Shown here: piece by piece, positions 1 to 9,326 of the stretch
How positions within the stretch are numbered: the first letter of the stretch is position 1
Layout: each line of letters begins with the position of its first letter
Source: Mycoplana rhizolycopersici
Lineage (GTDB): Bacteria > Pseudomonadota > Alphaproteobacteria > Rhizobiales > Rhizobiaceae
Direction of reading: 5' to 3'
Assembly (NCBI RefSeq): GCF_013378445.1
Contig: NZ_JABXYK010000009.1
Span: 62,001-126,000, forward strand
Length of the DNA stretch: 64,000 nucleotides
Program-made: the position numbers and the translations under genes
The notes under the pieces: model-generated
Told to the model about the DNA's origin: nothing
Databases searched by the model: none
Seen by the model: the letters and a program-made list of their open reading frames with translations, nothing else

Positions 1-61
1 GCTTTGGCCCGACGGCAAGGCAACGACTGCCGACGAAAGCCGCCGGCGACCCCGGATTTCG

Positions 62-997
62 TTAGCCGGCGAACACGCGCTTGGGACGGAACTCCCCGCC
101 GGCGATCTCTCCGATCGCCACCAGCTTGCCGCGCGCCGTGGCATAGGCCTCGTCGGCGGAAACCGGCGCATCGCGCCCGCGCAGGATGATGGGGTTGCCC
201 ATCCGCAGCCGATGCGCCTGATCGTCATTGATGACGATCTGCGGCAGGTTGGAAAGCGCCTCGCCGGTATCGATCAGGAACGCGTCCAGCGCGGCGAGCC
301 GCTCGGCTTCGTCCTCGATCTCTTCCAGCGCGGTCAACGCCGACAGCGGTACCATCGTGTCCTCGCCGAAGGGAGCGACATAGGTGCGACGCAGCTCGGA
401 TATGTGGCCGAAGCAGCCGAGGTCACGGCCGAAGTCACGGGCGAGCGCCCGGACATAGGTGCCCTTGCCGCACTCGACCTCGAACCTTGCGGTATTCGCA
501 TCAGGGCAACCCAAGAGGGTCAGGCGATGGATCTCGACCTCGCGCGAGGGAATTTCGACCGTCTCGCCGTCGCGGGCGATGTCGTAGGCGCGCTCGCCGT
601 CAATCTTGATCGCCGAAAATTGCGGCGGCACCTGCTGGATGACGCCGGTGTAGCCCGGCAGCAGCGCCTTGATGGCCTCGGGCGCGGGGCGGCCGTCCGA
701 AGACCGCGTCACATCACCCTCGAGATCGTCGGTCGCCCGCTCTTCGCCCCAGGTAACGGTGAATTCGTAGATCTTGCGCCCATCCATCACATAGGGGACG
801 GTCTTCGTCGCATCGCCAAGCGCGATTGGCAGCATGCCGGAGGCAAGCGGGTCGAGCGTGCCGGCATGTCCGGCCTTCTGCGCCTTGAACAGCCACTTGA
901 TCTTGGAGACGGCCTCGGTGGAGCCGAAATCGAACGGCTTGTCGAGAATCAGCCAGCCCGAAATCGGGCGGCCCTTCGGTTTGCGGGGTCTGGACAT
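62..997 (-). CDS. truB: tRNA pseudouridine(55) synthase TruB
   Basis: Isomerises U55 to pseudouridine in the T loop of tRNAs. The 311-residue protein has the TruB signature [19 protein letters not shown] near residues 43-61; Asp49 in it is the expected catalytic aspartate. The N-terminal [17 protein letters not shown] and the mid-protein [16 protein letters not shown] blocks are also typical. Length is normal for the family. It is the last gene visible in a minus-strand operon with rimP, nusA, infB and rbfA, 10 bp after rbfA. The 61 bases beyond its stop (1-61) hold no gene start; rpsO usually follows truB in this group and would lie outside the window. Identification is firm. Confidence 0.97.
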   Translation of the reverse strand: MSRPRKPKGRPISGWLILDKPFDFGSTEAVSKIKWLFKAQKAGHAGTLDPLASGMLPIALGDATKTVPYVMDGRKIYEFTVTWGEERATDDLEGDVTRSSDGRPAPEAIKALLPGYTGVIQQVPPQFSAIKIDGERAYDIARDGETVEIPSREVEIHRLTLLGCPDANTARFEVECGKGTYVRALARDFGRDLGCFGHISELRRTYVAPFGEDTMVPLSALTALEEIEDEAERLAALDAFLIDTGEALSNLPQIVINDDQAHRLRMGNPIILRGRDAPVSADEAYATARGKLVAIGEIAGGEFRPKRVFAG

Positions 998-1007
998 ATT
1001 TTTCTAT

Positions 1008-1409
1008 TTATTCTTCGTCGGTTTCGTCGAGGTCGCGTGCGACCTCGGGAGAGCGCAAAAGCTCGTCGATCTTCTTGTAGTTGTCGAAGCTCGTGTCATC
1101 GCGGAAGCGCACGTCCGGCATGTACTTCATCTGCCGCAGTTGCGGACCGAGACGGCCGCGGATGTACTTGGCATTGCGGTTGAGTGCATCGATGACGGCT
1201 GCGTGGTCAGGAACGCCGAGGGGCGTCACAAAGGCCGTCGCATGCTTGAGATCGGGTGACATACGCACTTCCGAAATGGAAATGACGGTTTTCTCGATCA
1301 ACGGATCGCGCACTTCGCCACGCTGCAGCACCTGGGTGATCGCGGCGCGAACCTGTTCACCGACGCGCAGCATGCGCTGCGAGGGCGCGGAGGACGTTGC
1401 TCTGGTCAT
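1008..1409 (-). CDS. rbfA: 30S ribosome-binding factor RbfA
   Basis: Small KH-fold factor that binds the 30S subunit during 16S rRNA 5'-end maturation and cold adaptation. The 133-residue reading begins [19 protein letters not shown], and the family core ([22 protein letters not shown], then [17 protein letters not shown]) is intact. An upstream in-frame codon at 1460 was rejected because an AGGT element lies just upstream of the ATG at 1409. The tail is acidic (DLDETDEE), as is common in alphaproteobacteria. It sits between infB and truB in the classic operon order, 72 bp after infB. Confidence 0.96.
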   Translation of the reverse strand: MTRATSSAPSQRMLRVGEQVRAAITQVLQRGEVRDPLIEKTVISISEVRMSPDLKHATAFVTPLGVPDHAAVIDALNRNAKYIRGRLGPQLRQMKYMPDVRFRDDTSFDNYKKIDELLRSPEVARDLDETDEE

Positions 1410-1481
1410 TGTCGTTACCTTCAAAAAAATGCGAGCGCCGAAACCCTCCGGCGCCCGCATGACAACTGCCTGAACGAGCCG

Positions 1482-4130
1482 TTACAGCGTGCGCGTAACG
1501 TGCTCCACGCGGAAGCACTCGATCGTGTCGCCGGCGCGGATGTCCTCGTAGTTCTCGAAGGCCATGCCGCATTCCTGGCCGGACTGCACTTCGGAGACTT
1601 CGTCCTTGAAGCGCTTGAGCGTCTTGAGCTTGCCTTCGTGGATGACGACGTTGTCGCGAACGAGGCGTACACCCGATCCACGCTCGACCTTGCCTTCCGT
1701 GACGCGGCAACCCGCGACCTTGCCGACCTTGGTGATGTTGAACACCTCCAGGATCTCGGCATTGCCGAGGAAGGTCTCGCGCCGTTCGGGCGACAGCAGG
1801 CCCGACATCGCCGCCTTCACGTCATCCACCAGATCGTAGATGATGTTGTAGTAGCGAATCTCGATGCCCTGGCGCTCGGCGAGGCTGCGGGCCTGCGAAT
1901 TGGCGCGAACATTGAAGCCGATGATCGCCGCATTCGAGGCTTCCGCCAGCGAAATGTCGGACTCGGTGATGCCGCCAGCGCCCGAATGGACGATGCGGGC
2001 ACGGACTTCGTCCGTTCCGAGCTTCTCGAGCGCACCGGCGATCGCTTCGATCGAACCCTGCACGTCGCCCTTGATGACCAGCGGGAACTCCTTCATGCCG
2101 GAGGTCTGCAACTGGGTCATCATCTGCTCGAGCGAGCCGCGCGAGCCGGACTGGCGGGCAACCTGCTTCTCGCGGGCGAGACGCTGGCGGTACTCCGAGA
2201 TTTCGCGGGCGCGGCTCTCGTTCTCGACAACGGCGAACTTGTCGCCTGCCGCCGGCGTGCCGGAAAGGCCGAGGACTTCGACCGGCAGCGACGGACCCGC
2301 AGCCTTCACATGTTCGCCCTTGTCGGTGACGAGCGCGCGCACGCGGCCCCACTGGTCGCCGGCGACGATGATCTGGCCGGGCGTCAGCGTGCCCTTCTGG
2401 ACCAGCACGGTCGCAACCGCACCGCGACCGCGGTCGAGTTCGGCTTCGACGACGACGCCTTCGGCCGTGCGGTTCGGATTGGCCTTGAGATCAAGGATTT
2501 CCGACTGCAGCAGGATCGCCTCGAGCAGTTTGTCAAGGTTGGTGCCGTTCTTGGCCGATACTTCGACGTCGAGCACTTCACCACCCATGGATTCGACAAA
2601 CACCTCGTGCTGGAGGAGCTGCGTGCGAACGCGCTGGGCGTCTGCCGTCGGCTTGTCGATCTTGTTGATAGCCACGATGATCGGAACACCTGCCGCCTTG
2701 GCATGGTTGATGGACTCGATCGTCTGCGGCATCACGCTGTCGTCGGCCGCGACCACAAGGATCGCGATGTCGGTCGCCTGCGCGCCGCGGGCACGCATCG
2801 CCGTAAACGCGGCGTGACCGGGCGTGTCGATGAAGGTGATCTTGTTGCCGTCGTGTTCGACCTGGTAGGCGCCGATGTGCTGGGTGATGCCACCGGCTTC
2901 GCCGGCAACCACGTTAGCATGGCGGATCGCGTCGAGCAGCGAGGTCTTGCCGTGGTCGACGTGGCCCATGATCGTGACGATCGGCGGACGCGACTGCAGT
3001 TCGGCCTCATCGTCGGCAACGTTGAAGATGCCTTCCTCGACGTCGGATTCCGACACGCGCTTGACGGTGTGGCCGAATTCGCCGGCGATGAGTTCAGCCA
3101 GATCGGCGTCGATCAGATCGCCCGGCTTCATCATCTGGCCTTCCTTCATCAGGAATTTTATGACGTCCACGGCGCGTTCGGACATGCGCTGCGACAGTTC
3201 CTGAATGGTGATGGTCTCGGGCAGCACGACTTCGCGCGAAATCTTCTCGCGCGTTTCCTGCATCATGGAGCGCTTGAACTTTTCCTGACGGCGGCGGATC
3301 GCAGCCATCGAGCGACCGCGCGTTGAGCCGTCTTCGTCGGACGAAGCAGTCGTCAGCGTCAGCTTGCCCTGGCGGCGGCCTTCGTCGCCCTTCGGACGAG
3401 CCGGAACCTTTGCCGGTTCGGGACGCGTGACCTTGCCGCGCACCGGCGCGCCGGCACCGCGGGGGCCGCGACTGTCATCCTGCTCCGTCTCGCGGCGTCC
3501 GCGGACTGCCCCTGCCGGTGCGGGAGCCGACGGTGCGGCGGGCCGGGCAACGGCCGGACGGGGTGCTGCAGCGGGCGCTGCTTCCTGCGGTGCGACCGCA
3601 GCAGCCACAGGCTCGGCCTCGGTTTCGCCGCGTGCTTCGGCCTCGGCCTTGCGCTCGGCTTCTTCCTTCTCGCGCTGAATGCGGGCTTCTTCCTCGGCCT
3701 TGCGGCGGGCTTCTTCCTCGACCTTGCGGCGCGCTTCTTCCTCGGCGCGGCGACGGGCGTCCTCGGCCTCGCGCACCTGCGCATCGGCGAGCGCCCTGCG
3801 GCGAGCCTCGATCTCATCCGGAGAAAGCTGGTTCAGCACGACGCCGACACGTGGCCGCTGCGGCTCCTGGCGCGGCGGGGGCGGTGAAACCGGCTGCTGG
3901 CGCACGGGTGCCTGCTCGGCTACGCGAGGCGCAGGCGTCACCGGTTGGATCGGCGGACGTTCGTCCTCCGGGCGCGACGGACGGCGCTTGCGGGTCTCGA
4001 CCACGACCGCCTTCGTGCGGCCACGGCCCATGTCCTGACGCACCGTACCCTGCTGAACCCCCGAGGGTTTCAGGGTCAGCGTCTTCTTGCCCGCTACGCT
4101 GATCGTCTTGTCGTCTTTGTTGTCGGTCAT
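1482..4130 (-). CDS. infB: Translation initiation factor IF-2
   Basis: GTPase that positions initiator fMet-tRNA on the 30S subunit and promotes subunit joining. The 882-residue protein has a long, low-complexity N-terminal region (about 1-260) with Pro/Ala stretches and a charged helical repeat of the type [14 protein letters not shown] near 120-170. An IF2_N segment follows, then the G domain with GHVDHGKT (about 388-395), DTPGH (about 435) and NKID (about 488), and then domains II-IV. The N-terminal extension is usual for rhizobial IF-2. It is downstream of the YlxR/L7Ae gene and upstream of rbfA on the same strand. Confidence 0.98.
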   Translation of the reverse strand: MTDNKDDKTISVAGKKTLTLKPSGVQQGTVRQDMGRGRTKAVVVETRKRRPSRPEDERPPIQPVTPAPRVAEQAPVRQQPVSPPPPRQEPQRPRVGVVLNQLSPDEIEARRRALADAQVREAEDARRRAEEEARRKVEEEARRKAEEEARIQREKEEAERKAEAEARGETEAEPVAAAVAPQEAAPAAAPRPAVARPAAPSAPAPAGAVRGRRETEQDDSRGPRGAGAPVRGKVTRPEPAKVPARPKGDEGRRQGKLTLTTASSDEDGSTRGRSMAAIRRRQEKFKRSMMQETREKISREVVLPETITIQELSQRMSERAVDVIKFLMKEGQMMKPGDLIDADLAELIAGEFGHTVKRVSESDVEEGIFNVADDEAELQSRPPIVTIMGHVDHGKTSLLDAIRHANVVAGEAGGITQHIGAYQVEHDGNKITFIDTPGHAAFTAMRARGAQATDIAILVVAADDSVMPQTIESINHAKAAGVPIIVAINKIDKPTADAQRVRTQLLQHEVFVESMGGEVLDVEVSAKNGTNLDKLLEAILLQSEILDLKANPNRTAEGVVVEAELDRGRGAVATVLVQKGTLTPGQIIVAGDQWGRVRALVTDKGEHVKAAGPSLPVEVLGLSGTPAAGDKFAVVENESRAREISEYRQRLAREKQVARQSGSRGSLEQMMTQLQTSGMKEFPLVIKGDVQGSIEAIAGALEKLGTDEVRARIVHSGAGGITESDISLAEASNAAIIGFNVRANSQARSLAERQGIEIRYYNIIYDLVDDVKAAMSGLLSPERRETFLGNAEILEVFNITKVGKVAGCRVTEGKVERGSGVRLVRDNVVIHEGKLKTLKRFKDEVSEVQSGQECGMAFENYEDIRAGDTIECFRVEHVTRTL

Positions 4131-4236
4131 TCCGTATCCGTTCCGTTGGATCAGAGCCGGATGCGCAACACCAGACCCTGTCGTTCAATTCCTGTCGCCC
4201 GACGCGCTTGATGCCGGTTTCGGCCGGTCACCCGCG

Positions 4237-4977
4237 TCATCGCTGTGGCTGGCGAGCGTCGCCCTGCGCCCGACCCGAGCCATCGCCACGGTACATTTCG
4301 AGCATGATTGCGCGCTTCACTACACCCTCACCCGCCTGCCCTGCAAGCGCGCAAGCATGGATAAAAGCATTCTGGCCCAAAAGCCCCTCCATTTCGGCCT
4401 GCGAAAGCAGGCGGTAGGAAGCAATTTCGCTTTCTTCGTCCGCAGCAAACATATAGGCCCGCCGCGCCTGATCTATCTTCCTGACACCGTCGGCCGCGGC
4501 ATCAGTGGCATGGAACACCGCCAGCGCCGCACCGCTGCGCACAGCCTTGTCGACATTGGCGCCGCCGGTGACGAACTGGCCGGCCTTGCGGGCAAGGTTC
4601 ATCATCCCCGCAAGCTGCCCCATCAAAAGCCGGTCGACCTCGGCGCCGAGGTCCGGCGAAGCCTTCACCTCGGCCTTCAGCGCGCGTGCGAACAGCTTCT
4701 TCGCCACCGCCTTCTCGATCAGCGCACGCTCGGCCTTGACCCAGCATCCGCGTCCCGGCAACTGCCGCTTCAGATCGGCGACGACACTGCCGTCAGGCCC
4801 GGCGACGAACCGGATAAGTGCATCGGGATCGCCGCTCTCGCGGGTCACGATGCACATGCGGCCGTTCTCGCCGTCGTCGTTCTTTCTGCTCTCGGGCAAC
4901 GGCTTCTCCGGCTGCTGCGTTTCAGTCGCATTTCCGCCTCTCGCAGAGCTGCGGAAATGCTCAATCGTTTTCGTCAC
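4237..4977 (-). CDS. RNA-binding protein, YlxR (DUF448) domain fused to an L7Ae-like domain
   Basis: A 246-residue protein with two RNA-binding modules. Residues about 37-110 match the YlxR/DUF448 fold (RMCIVTRESGDPDALIRFV, then LPGRGCWVKAERALIEKAV). Residues about 115-210 resemble the L7Ae/L30e/YlxQ fold (LMGQLAGMMNLARKAGQFVTGG, then AALAVFHATDAAADGVRKI). In Firmicutes these are two adjacent genes (ylxR, ylxQ) between nusA and infB; here they are one reading frame in the same place, which is common in alphaproteobacteria. The role is inferred as RNA or ribosome-assembly binding; no catalytic residues are seen. The tail after residue 210 is unassigned. Confidence 0.92.
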   Translation of the reverse strand: MTKTIEHFRSSARGGNATETQQPEKPLPESRKNDDGENGRMCIVTRESGDPDALIRFVAGPDGSVVADLKRQLPGRGCWVKAERALIEKAVAKKLFARALKAEVKASPDLGAEVDRLLMGQLAGMMNLARKAGQFVTGGANVDKAVRSGAALAVFHATDAAADGVRKIDQARRAYMFAADEESEIASYRLLSQAEMEGLLGQNAFIHACALAGQAGEGVVKRAIMLEMYRGDGSGRAQGDARQPQR

Positions 4978-5039
4978 CTTGCAATTCCGGAACGGCGGTT
5001 AAGCGCCGCTCCCGGAACCGCTCTTGAGAAGGATCCCGC

Positions 5040-6647
5040 TCAGGCGTCCTGCTCCGCGCCCTCGACAACTTCGACCGGGGCGTCCTCGGTGGCGAGATCG
5101 GCCTCGGTGATCCAGCCTGCTGCCAGACGCGCCTGGACGATCATGGCCTCGGCTTCGGTGCGCGAAACGTCAAACTTCGAGAACAGCCCCTCGAACTTCT
5201 TCGTCTCGCCGTCCTTGCGCTCCGACCAGCCGACCAGATCGTCCGCGGCGCAGCCGGCGAAGTCCTCGACCGTCTTGATCCCGTCCTCGCCGAGCGCAAC
5301 CAGCATCTGCGAGGTCAGGCCGTCGATCTGGCGCAGTTCGTCGGCAACGCCGAGTTCCTTGCGCTTGGCATCCAGTTCCGCCTCGAGGCGGTCGAGATAT
5401 TCGCGGGCGCGGGTCTGGATCTCGGTCGCCGTGTCCTCGTCGAAGCCGTCGATCGAAGCGATCTCGTCGAGATCCACATAGGCGAGTTCCTCGACGGCGG
5501 CGAAGCCTTCGGAGGCGAGCACCTGGCCGACCATTTCGTCGACATCGAGGGCATCCATGAAGAGGTTGGTGCGCTCGTTGAATTCCTTCTGGCGACGCTC
5601 GCTCTCTTCCTGCTCGGTGAGAATGTCGATGTCCCAGCCGGTCAGCTGCGAGGCGAGACGCACGTTCTGGCCGCGGCGGCCGATCGCAAGCGACAGCTGC
5701 TCGTCCGGAACGACCACTTCGATGCGCTCGGCATCCTCGTCGAGAACGACCTTGGCGACTTCCGCCGGCTGAAGGGCGTTGACGATGAAGGAAGCGGGGT
5801 CCTGCGACCACGGAATGATGTCGATCTTCTCGCCCTGCAGCTCGCCGACGACGGCCTGGACGCGCGATCCGCGCATACCGACGCAGGCGCCGACCGGATC
5901 GATCGAGCTGTCGTTGGAGATGACGGCGATCTTGGCGCGCGAACCCGGGTCACGCGCAACCGACTTGATCTGGATGATGCCGTCGTAGATTTCCGGAACT
6001 TCCATGGTGAACAGCTTCACCATGAACTGCGGATGGGTGCGCGACAGGAAAATCTGCGGGCCGCGCTGCTCGCGGCGGACGTCGTAGACGAAGGCTCGGA
6101 CGCGATCGCCGTAGCGCATGTTCTCGCGCGGGATCATCTCGTCGCGGCGGATGATGCCTTCGCCACGGCCGAGATCGACGATGACGTTGCCATATTCGAC
6201 GCGCTTGACCGTGCCGTTGACGATCTCGCCGACACGATCCTTGTATTCGTCGAACTGGCGGTCACGCTCGGCCTCGCGCACCTTCTGCACGATCACCTGC
6301 TTGGCGGACTGGGCGGCGATACGGCCGAAATCCATCGGCGGCAGCGGGTCGGCGATGAAGTCGCCGAGCTTGGCGTCCGGGTTGCGGTCGCGCGCCAGTT
6401 CCAGCGGAATCTGGGTCGAGTAGTCATCGGCGTGCTCGACGACCTCCAGCAGGCGCTGCAGGCGGATCTCGCCGGTCTTGGAGTTGATGTCGGCGCGGAT
6501 GTTCGATTCCGAGCCATACCGCGAACGGGCGGCCTTCTGGATGGCATCGGCCATCGCAGCCAGAACGATTTCGCGATCGATGACCTTTTCGCGGGCCACG
6601 GCATCCGCGATCTGCAGAAGTTCGAGCCGGTTAGCACTGACTGCCAT
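5040..6647 (-). CDS. nusA: Transcription termination/antitermination factor NusA
   Basis: RNA polymerase-associated factor that modulates pausing, intrinsic termination and antitermination. The 535-residue protein shows the NusA N-terminal domain ([20 protein letters not shown]), an S1 domain (around 130-200, [22 protein letters not shown]), KH domains ([47 protein letters not shown]) and C-terminal helix-hairpin-helix-like acidic repeats, ending in an acidic tail ([10 protein letters not shown]). It lies 126 bp after rimP and 62 bp before the ylxR fusion. The leader of this operon contains an intrinsic terminator, so NusA could act on its own transcript (inference). Confidence 0.98.
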   Translation of the reverse strand: MAVSANRLELLQIADAVAREKVIDREIVLAAMADAIQKAARSRYGSESNIRADINSKTGEIRLQRLLEVVEHADDYSTQIPLELARDRNPDAKLGDFIADPLPPMDFGRIAAQSAKQVIVQKVREAERDRQFDEYKDRVGEIVNGTVKRVEYGNVIVDLGRGEGIIRRDEMIPRENMRYGDRVRAFVYDVRREQRGPQIFLSRTHPQFMVKLFTMEVPEIYDGIIQIKSVARDPGSRAKIAVISNDSSIDPVGACVGMRGSRVQAVVGELQGEKIDIIPWSQDPASFIVNALQPAEVAKVVLDEDAERIEVVVPDEQLSLAIGRRGQNVRLASQLTGWDIDILTEQEESERRQKEFNERTNLFMDALDVDEMVGQVLASEGFAAVEELAYVDLDEIASIDGFDEDTATEIQTRAREYLDRLEAELDAKRKELGVADELRQIDGLTSQMLVALGEDGIKTVEDFAGCAADDLVGWSERKDGETKKFEGLFSKFDVSRTEAEAMIVQARLAAGWITEADLATEDAPVEVVEGAEQDA

Positions 6648-6773
6648 TGTCTCAAGTCTCCGTTGTCACGCCGGACGCTTCCGCCGGCCATGGGGAGCGG
6701 CGCACCGCTCCGGTTCCATCCTCTACACCGCAACCGCCCAGGCCCTGCCCTGCGGTCACGCTGCACTCAATAT

Positions 6774-7361
6774 TCACTCTTCGTCTTCGCCGTTCTGGTT
6801 CGCCGCTTCCGCCTTTGCGGCCTTGTCGGCGCGCAGCGCGTCACGGATCAGATCGTCGGTCAGGATCAGCTTCGCCTCGGCCAGCGCCGAGAACGGGATC
6901 ACCACGGTCGGTTCCTCGCCGTAGGCGGGCTGATCGCGTTCGACCGTGAAACCGTCCTCATCGCTGGAAACGATCTTTCCGCGAAAGCGCTTGCGGCCAT
7001 CGACGAGGATCGAGGTCTCGCACTTGACGAGATGACCCTGCCAGCGCGCAAAATCCGACTTGCGGACCATCGGACGATCGATGCCCGGCGACGAAACCTC
7101 GAGATGATACGCCTTGTCGACCGGATCCTCAACGTCGAGGACCGGCGAGACGGCCATCGAGACGGCCTCGCAGTCCTCGACGGTCATGGTGCCGTCGTTG
7201 CGCTCGCACATGATCTGCATCGTCAGGCCGTTCTGCGCCGACATACGCACGCGCACCAGGCGATAGCCCAACTGCTCGAGCGTCGGCTCGATAATATCGG
7301 CAACGCGCCGGTCGAGACCCGTCTCAACGATCAGCCGCGGTTCGTTCTGAATTTCCGTCAT
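6774..7361 (-). CDS. rimP: Ribosome maturation factor RimP
   Basis: Factor needed for 30S subunit maturation, binding the pre-30S particle near ribosomal protein S12. The 195-residue form starting [15 protein letters not shown] matches family length. The frame stays open upstream to 7568, but that extension would run through the putative promoter and leader hairpin, so the ATG at 7361 is chosen. Recognisable blocks are [19 protein letters not shown] and [21 protein letters not shown]. The C-terminus is acidic with Ala-rich helices ([21 protein letters not shown]). It is the first gene of the rimP-nusA-infB-rbfA-truB operon. Confidence 0.96.
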   Translation of the reverse strand: MTEIQNEPRLIVETGLDRRVADIIEPTLEQLGYRLVRVRMSAQNGLTMQIMCERNDGTMTVEDCEAVSMAVSPVLDVEDPVDKAYHLEVSSPGIDRPMVRKSDFARWQGHLVKCETSILVDGRKRFRGKIVSSDEDGFTVERDQPAYGEEPTVVIPFSALAEAKLILTDDLIRDALRADKAAKAEAANQNGEDEE

Positions 7362-7454
7362 GGTCGCTTTCTCCACCCGGGCATGGCGCCGGCCGCAATC
7401 GAAGGCTTGGCGGCACGACGGGGCGTCTTCCAGTGTGCGCCTGACCGGGCCAAT

Positions 7455-7486
7455 AAAAAAGAGCGGGTCCTCGCGGGCCCACTCTT
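7455..7486 (-). terminator. Intrinsic terminator/attenuator in the rimP operon leader
   Basis: On the minus strand a hairpin forms from two 12-base arms (7475-7486 and 7459-7470) around a 4-base loop (7471-7474). It has 11 pairs including one G-T wobble, with a single internal mismatch, and is followed by six T residues (7460 to 7455). The nearest upstream promoter-like sequence is at 7514-7542, and rimP starts 94 bases downstream, so the hairpin stands inside the leader of the rimP-nusA-infB operon. Confidence 0.8.
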
Positions 7487-7513
7487 CATCAAACCGATCA
7501 AGAATTTGAGCCT

Positions 7514-7542
7514 GATATATACGCGATCGGCCCGGATTGCAA
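7514..7542 (-). promoter_or_regulatory. Candidate housekeeping promoter for the rimP-nusA-infB operon
   Basis: On the minus strand TTGCAA (7542-7537) is separated by 17 bases from TATATC (7519-7514), close to the rhizobial RpoD pattern of a TTGA-type -35 and TATAT-type -10. A start about 7 bases downstream, near 7507, would place the terminator hairpin 20-50 bases into the transcript. Assigned by motif only. Confidence 0.55.
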
Positions 7543-7666
7543 GGTCGGGCGGCAGGAAGGCCCTGCACCTGTCAAAATTGCAGGTTCACTTATGGTTCAT
7601 CTTGCCGCAGGCGCTGTCCTCGCTATCCTGTCGCGCAACGACGAACAAGAACAGTGAGACTGAGCA

Positions 7667-9298
7667 GTGCCCGACCGCAAATCCCCGCTTGCGCCCTTCA
7701 GGCACAAAACCTTCCGGCTCATCTGGGCGGCGAGCCTGGTCTCCAACTTCGGCGGCCTGGTGCAGTCGGTCGGCGCTGCGTGGATGATGGCGTCGATTTC
7801 CAGCTCGGCCAACATGGTGGCGCTGGTACAGGCCTCGACCTCGCTGCCGATCATGCTGTTTTCGCTGATTTCCGGGGCTCTTGCCGACAGTTTCGACCGC
7901 CGCCGCATCATGCTGACGGCGCAGTTCTTCATGCTTGCCGTGTCGCTGACGCTGACGCTCTTTGCCTGGTGGGGGCTGATCACCCCGTGGCTTTTGTTGT
8001 TCTTCACCTTCCTGATCGGCTGCGGGACCGCCCTCAACAACCCGGCATGGCAGGCCTCCGTCGGCGACATGGTGCCCCGCGAGGACCTTCCGGCGGCCGT
8101 GGCGCTGAATTCGATGGGTTTCAACATTACCCGAAGCGTCGGCCCCGCCGTGGGCGGCGCGATCGTGGCGGCAGCCGGCGCGGCAGCGGCCTTCGCCGCC
8201 AATGCCTGCAGCTATTTCGCCCTCATCTTCGCGCTCCTGCGCTGGAAGCCCGCCGTGCCGGAAAACCCGCTTCCGCGCGAGACGTTCGGGCGGGCAATCT
8301 CCGCCGGACTGCGCTACGTGTCCATGTCGCCCAATATCGGCAAGGTGCTTTTGCGCGGCTTCGCCTTTGGTCTTTCGAGCAGCGCCATTCTGGCGCTTCT
8401 GCCGCTGGTCGCACGCGATCTGGTCGCCGGCGGACCGCTGACATACGGTATCCTGCTCGGCTGTTTCGGCGTCGGCGCGATCGGCGGGGCGCTGACCAGC
8501 GCCTGGGCGCGCGAGCGCTTTACCAGCGAAGCGATCGTGCGCTTTGCCTTCGCCGGTTTTGCGGCAAGCGCGACGATCACGGCAACCAGCAGCTACGCCG
8601 TCATCACCGGCCCCGCACTGTTTATCGCAGGCTCTTGCTGGGTGCTGGCGCTGTCGCTCTTCAACACCACCGTGCAGCTGTCGACGCCGCGCTGGGTCGT
8701 TGCCCGGGCGCTGTCGCTTTACCAGACCACCACCTTCGGCGGCATTGCCGGCGGCAGCTGGCTCTGGGGCGTCGTCGCAGACGGACACGGCGCCGCCAAT
8801 GCACTCCTCTGGGCGGCAGCCGCCATGCTCGTCGGCGGCGCGCTCGGGCTGCGTTACGGCCTGCCGCAGTTCGAATCGCTCAACCTCGATCCGCTCAACC
8901 GCTTCAGCGAGCCGCATCTGCCGCTCGACCTGAAGCCCCGCAGCGGACCCATCGTCATCCTGATCGACTACGAGATCGCCGAAGAAGACATCCCGGCCTT
9001 CCTGACGGCGATGACGGAACGGCGGCGCATCCGCATCCGTGACGGCGCGGGCCAATGGACCCTGATGCGCGACCTTGAAAATCCAACCGTCTGGACCGAG
9101 ACCTACCATGTGCCGACATGGATCGAATATGTCCGCCACAACCAGCGGCGCACGCAGGCCGATGCCGAGAACGGCGATATTCTTCGCGCGCTGCATCGCG
9201 GCGCGGAGCCGCTTCGGGTCCACCGGATGATCGAACGGCAGACGATCCTGCCGAACGAATACGAGCGCTACAAGCAGCACGTGGACATGCACCACTGA
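7667..9298 (+). CDS. MFS transporter of the MFS_3 / EntS-like family
   Basis: Inner-membrane major facilitator of 543 residues. The first ~410 residues carry about 12 hydrophobic segments with MFS loop motifs (GALADSFDRRRIM after TM2; a repeat near IGGALTSAWARERF). The last ~120 residues are soluble and hydrophilic, beginning around PQFESLNLDPLNRF, with a two-strand dimer-type fold likely (GPIVILIDYEI). This architecture matches the transmembrane secretion effector group related to the enterobactin exporter EntS. The substrate cannot be read from sequence. The start is a GTG at 7667 with a poor ribosome-binding site, so the exact start is uncertain. It is divergent from rimP and convergent with the lytic transglycosylase gene. 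Confidence 0.87.
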   Translation: MPDRKSPLAPFRHKTFRLIWAASLVSNFGGLVQSVGAAWMMASISSSANMVALVQASTSLPIMLFSLISGALADSFDRRRIMLTAQFFMLAVSLTLTLFAWWGLITPWLLLFFTFLIGCGTALNNPAWQASVGDMVPREDLPAAVALNSMGFNITRSVGPAVGGAIVAAAGAAAAFAANACSYFALIFALLRWKPAVPENPLPRETFGRAISAGLRYVSMSPNIGKVLLRGFAFGLSSSAILALLPLVARDLVAGGPLTYGILLGCFGVGAIGGALTSAWARERFTSEAIVRFAFAGFAASATITATSSYAVITGPALFIAGSCWVLALSLFNTTVQLSTPRWVVARALSLYQTTTFGGIAGGSWLWGVVADGHGAANALLWAAAAMLVGGALGLRYGLPQFESLNLDPLNRFSEPHLPLDLKPRSGPIVILIDYEIAEEDIPAFLTAMTERRRIRIRDGAGQWTLMRDLENPTVWTETYHVPTWIEYVRHNQRRTQADAENGDILRALHRGAEPLRVHRMIERQTILPNEYERYKQHVDMHH

Positions 9299-9326
9299 CC
9301 GGAGAACCAACTGGCGGCTGAACGGT

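Larger units (their letters stand above)
7362..7666. other. Divergent regulatory region between rimP and the MFS gene
   Basis: A 305-base non-coding interval. It holds the rimP leader terminator (7455-7486), its candidate promoter (7514-7542) and an inverted repeat CCTGCA (7562-7567) with TGCAGG (7579-7584) that could be an operator for the divergent MFS gene. I see no gene in it. Confidence 0.6.

Noticed and set aside
1-61. Possible rpsO start downstream of truB
   Set aside because: No start codon with a ribosome-binding site and no S15-like residues in these bases.
1500-3326. 608-codon plus-strand open frame
   Set aside because: It is the reverse-strand shadow of infB; long antisense frames are common in GC-rich DNA and it has no family features.
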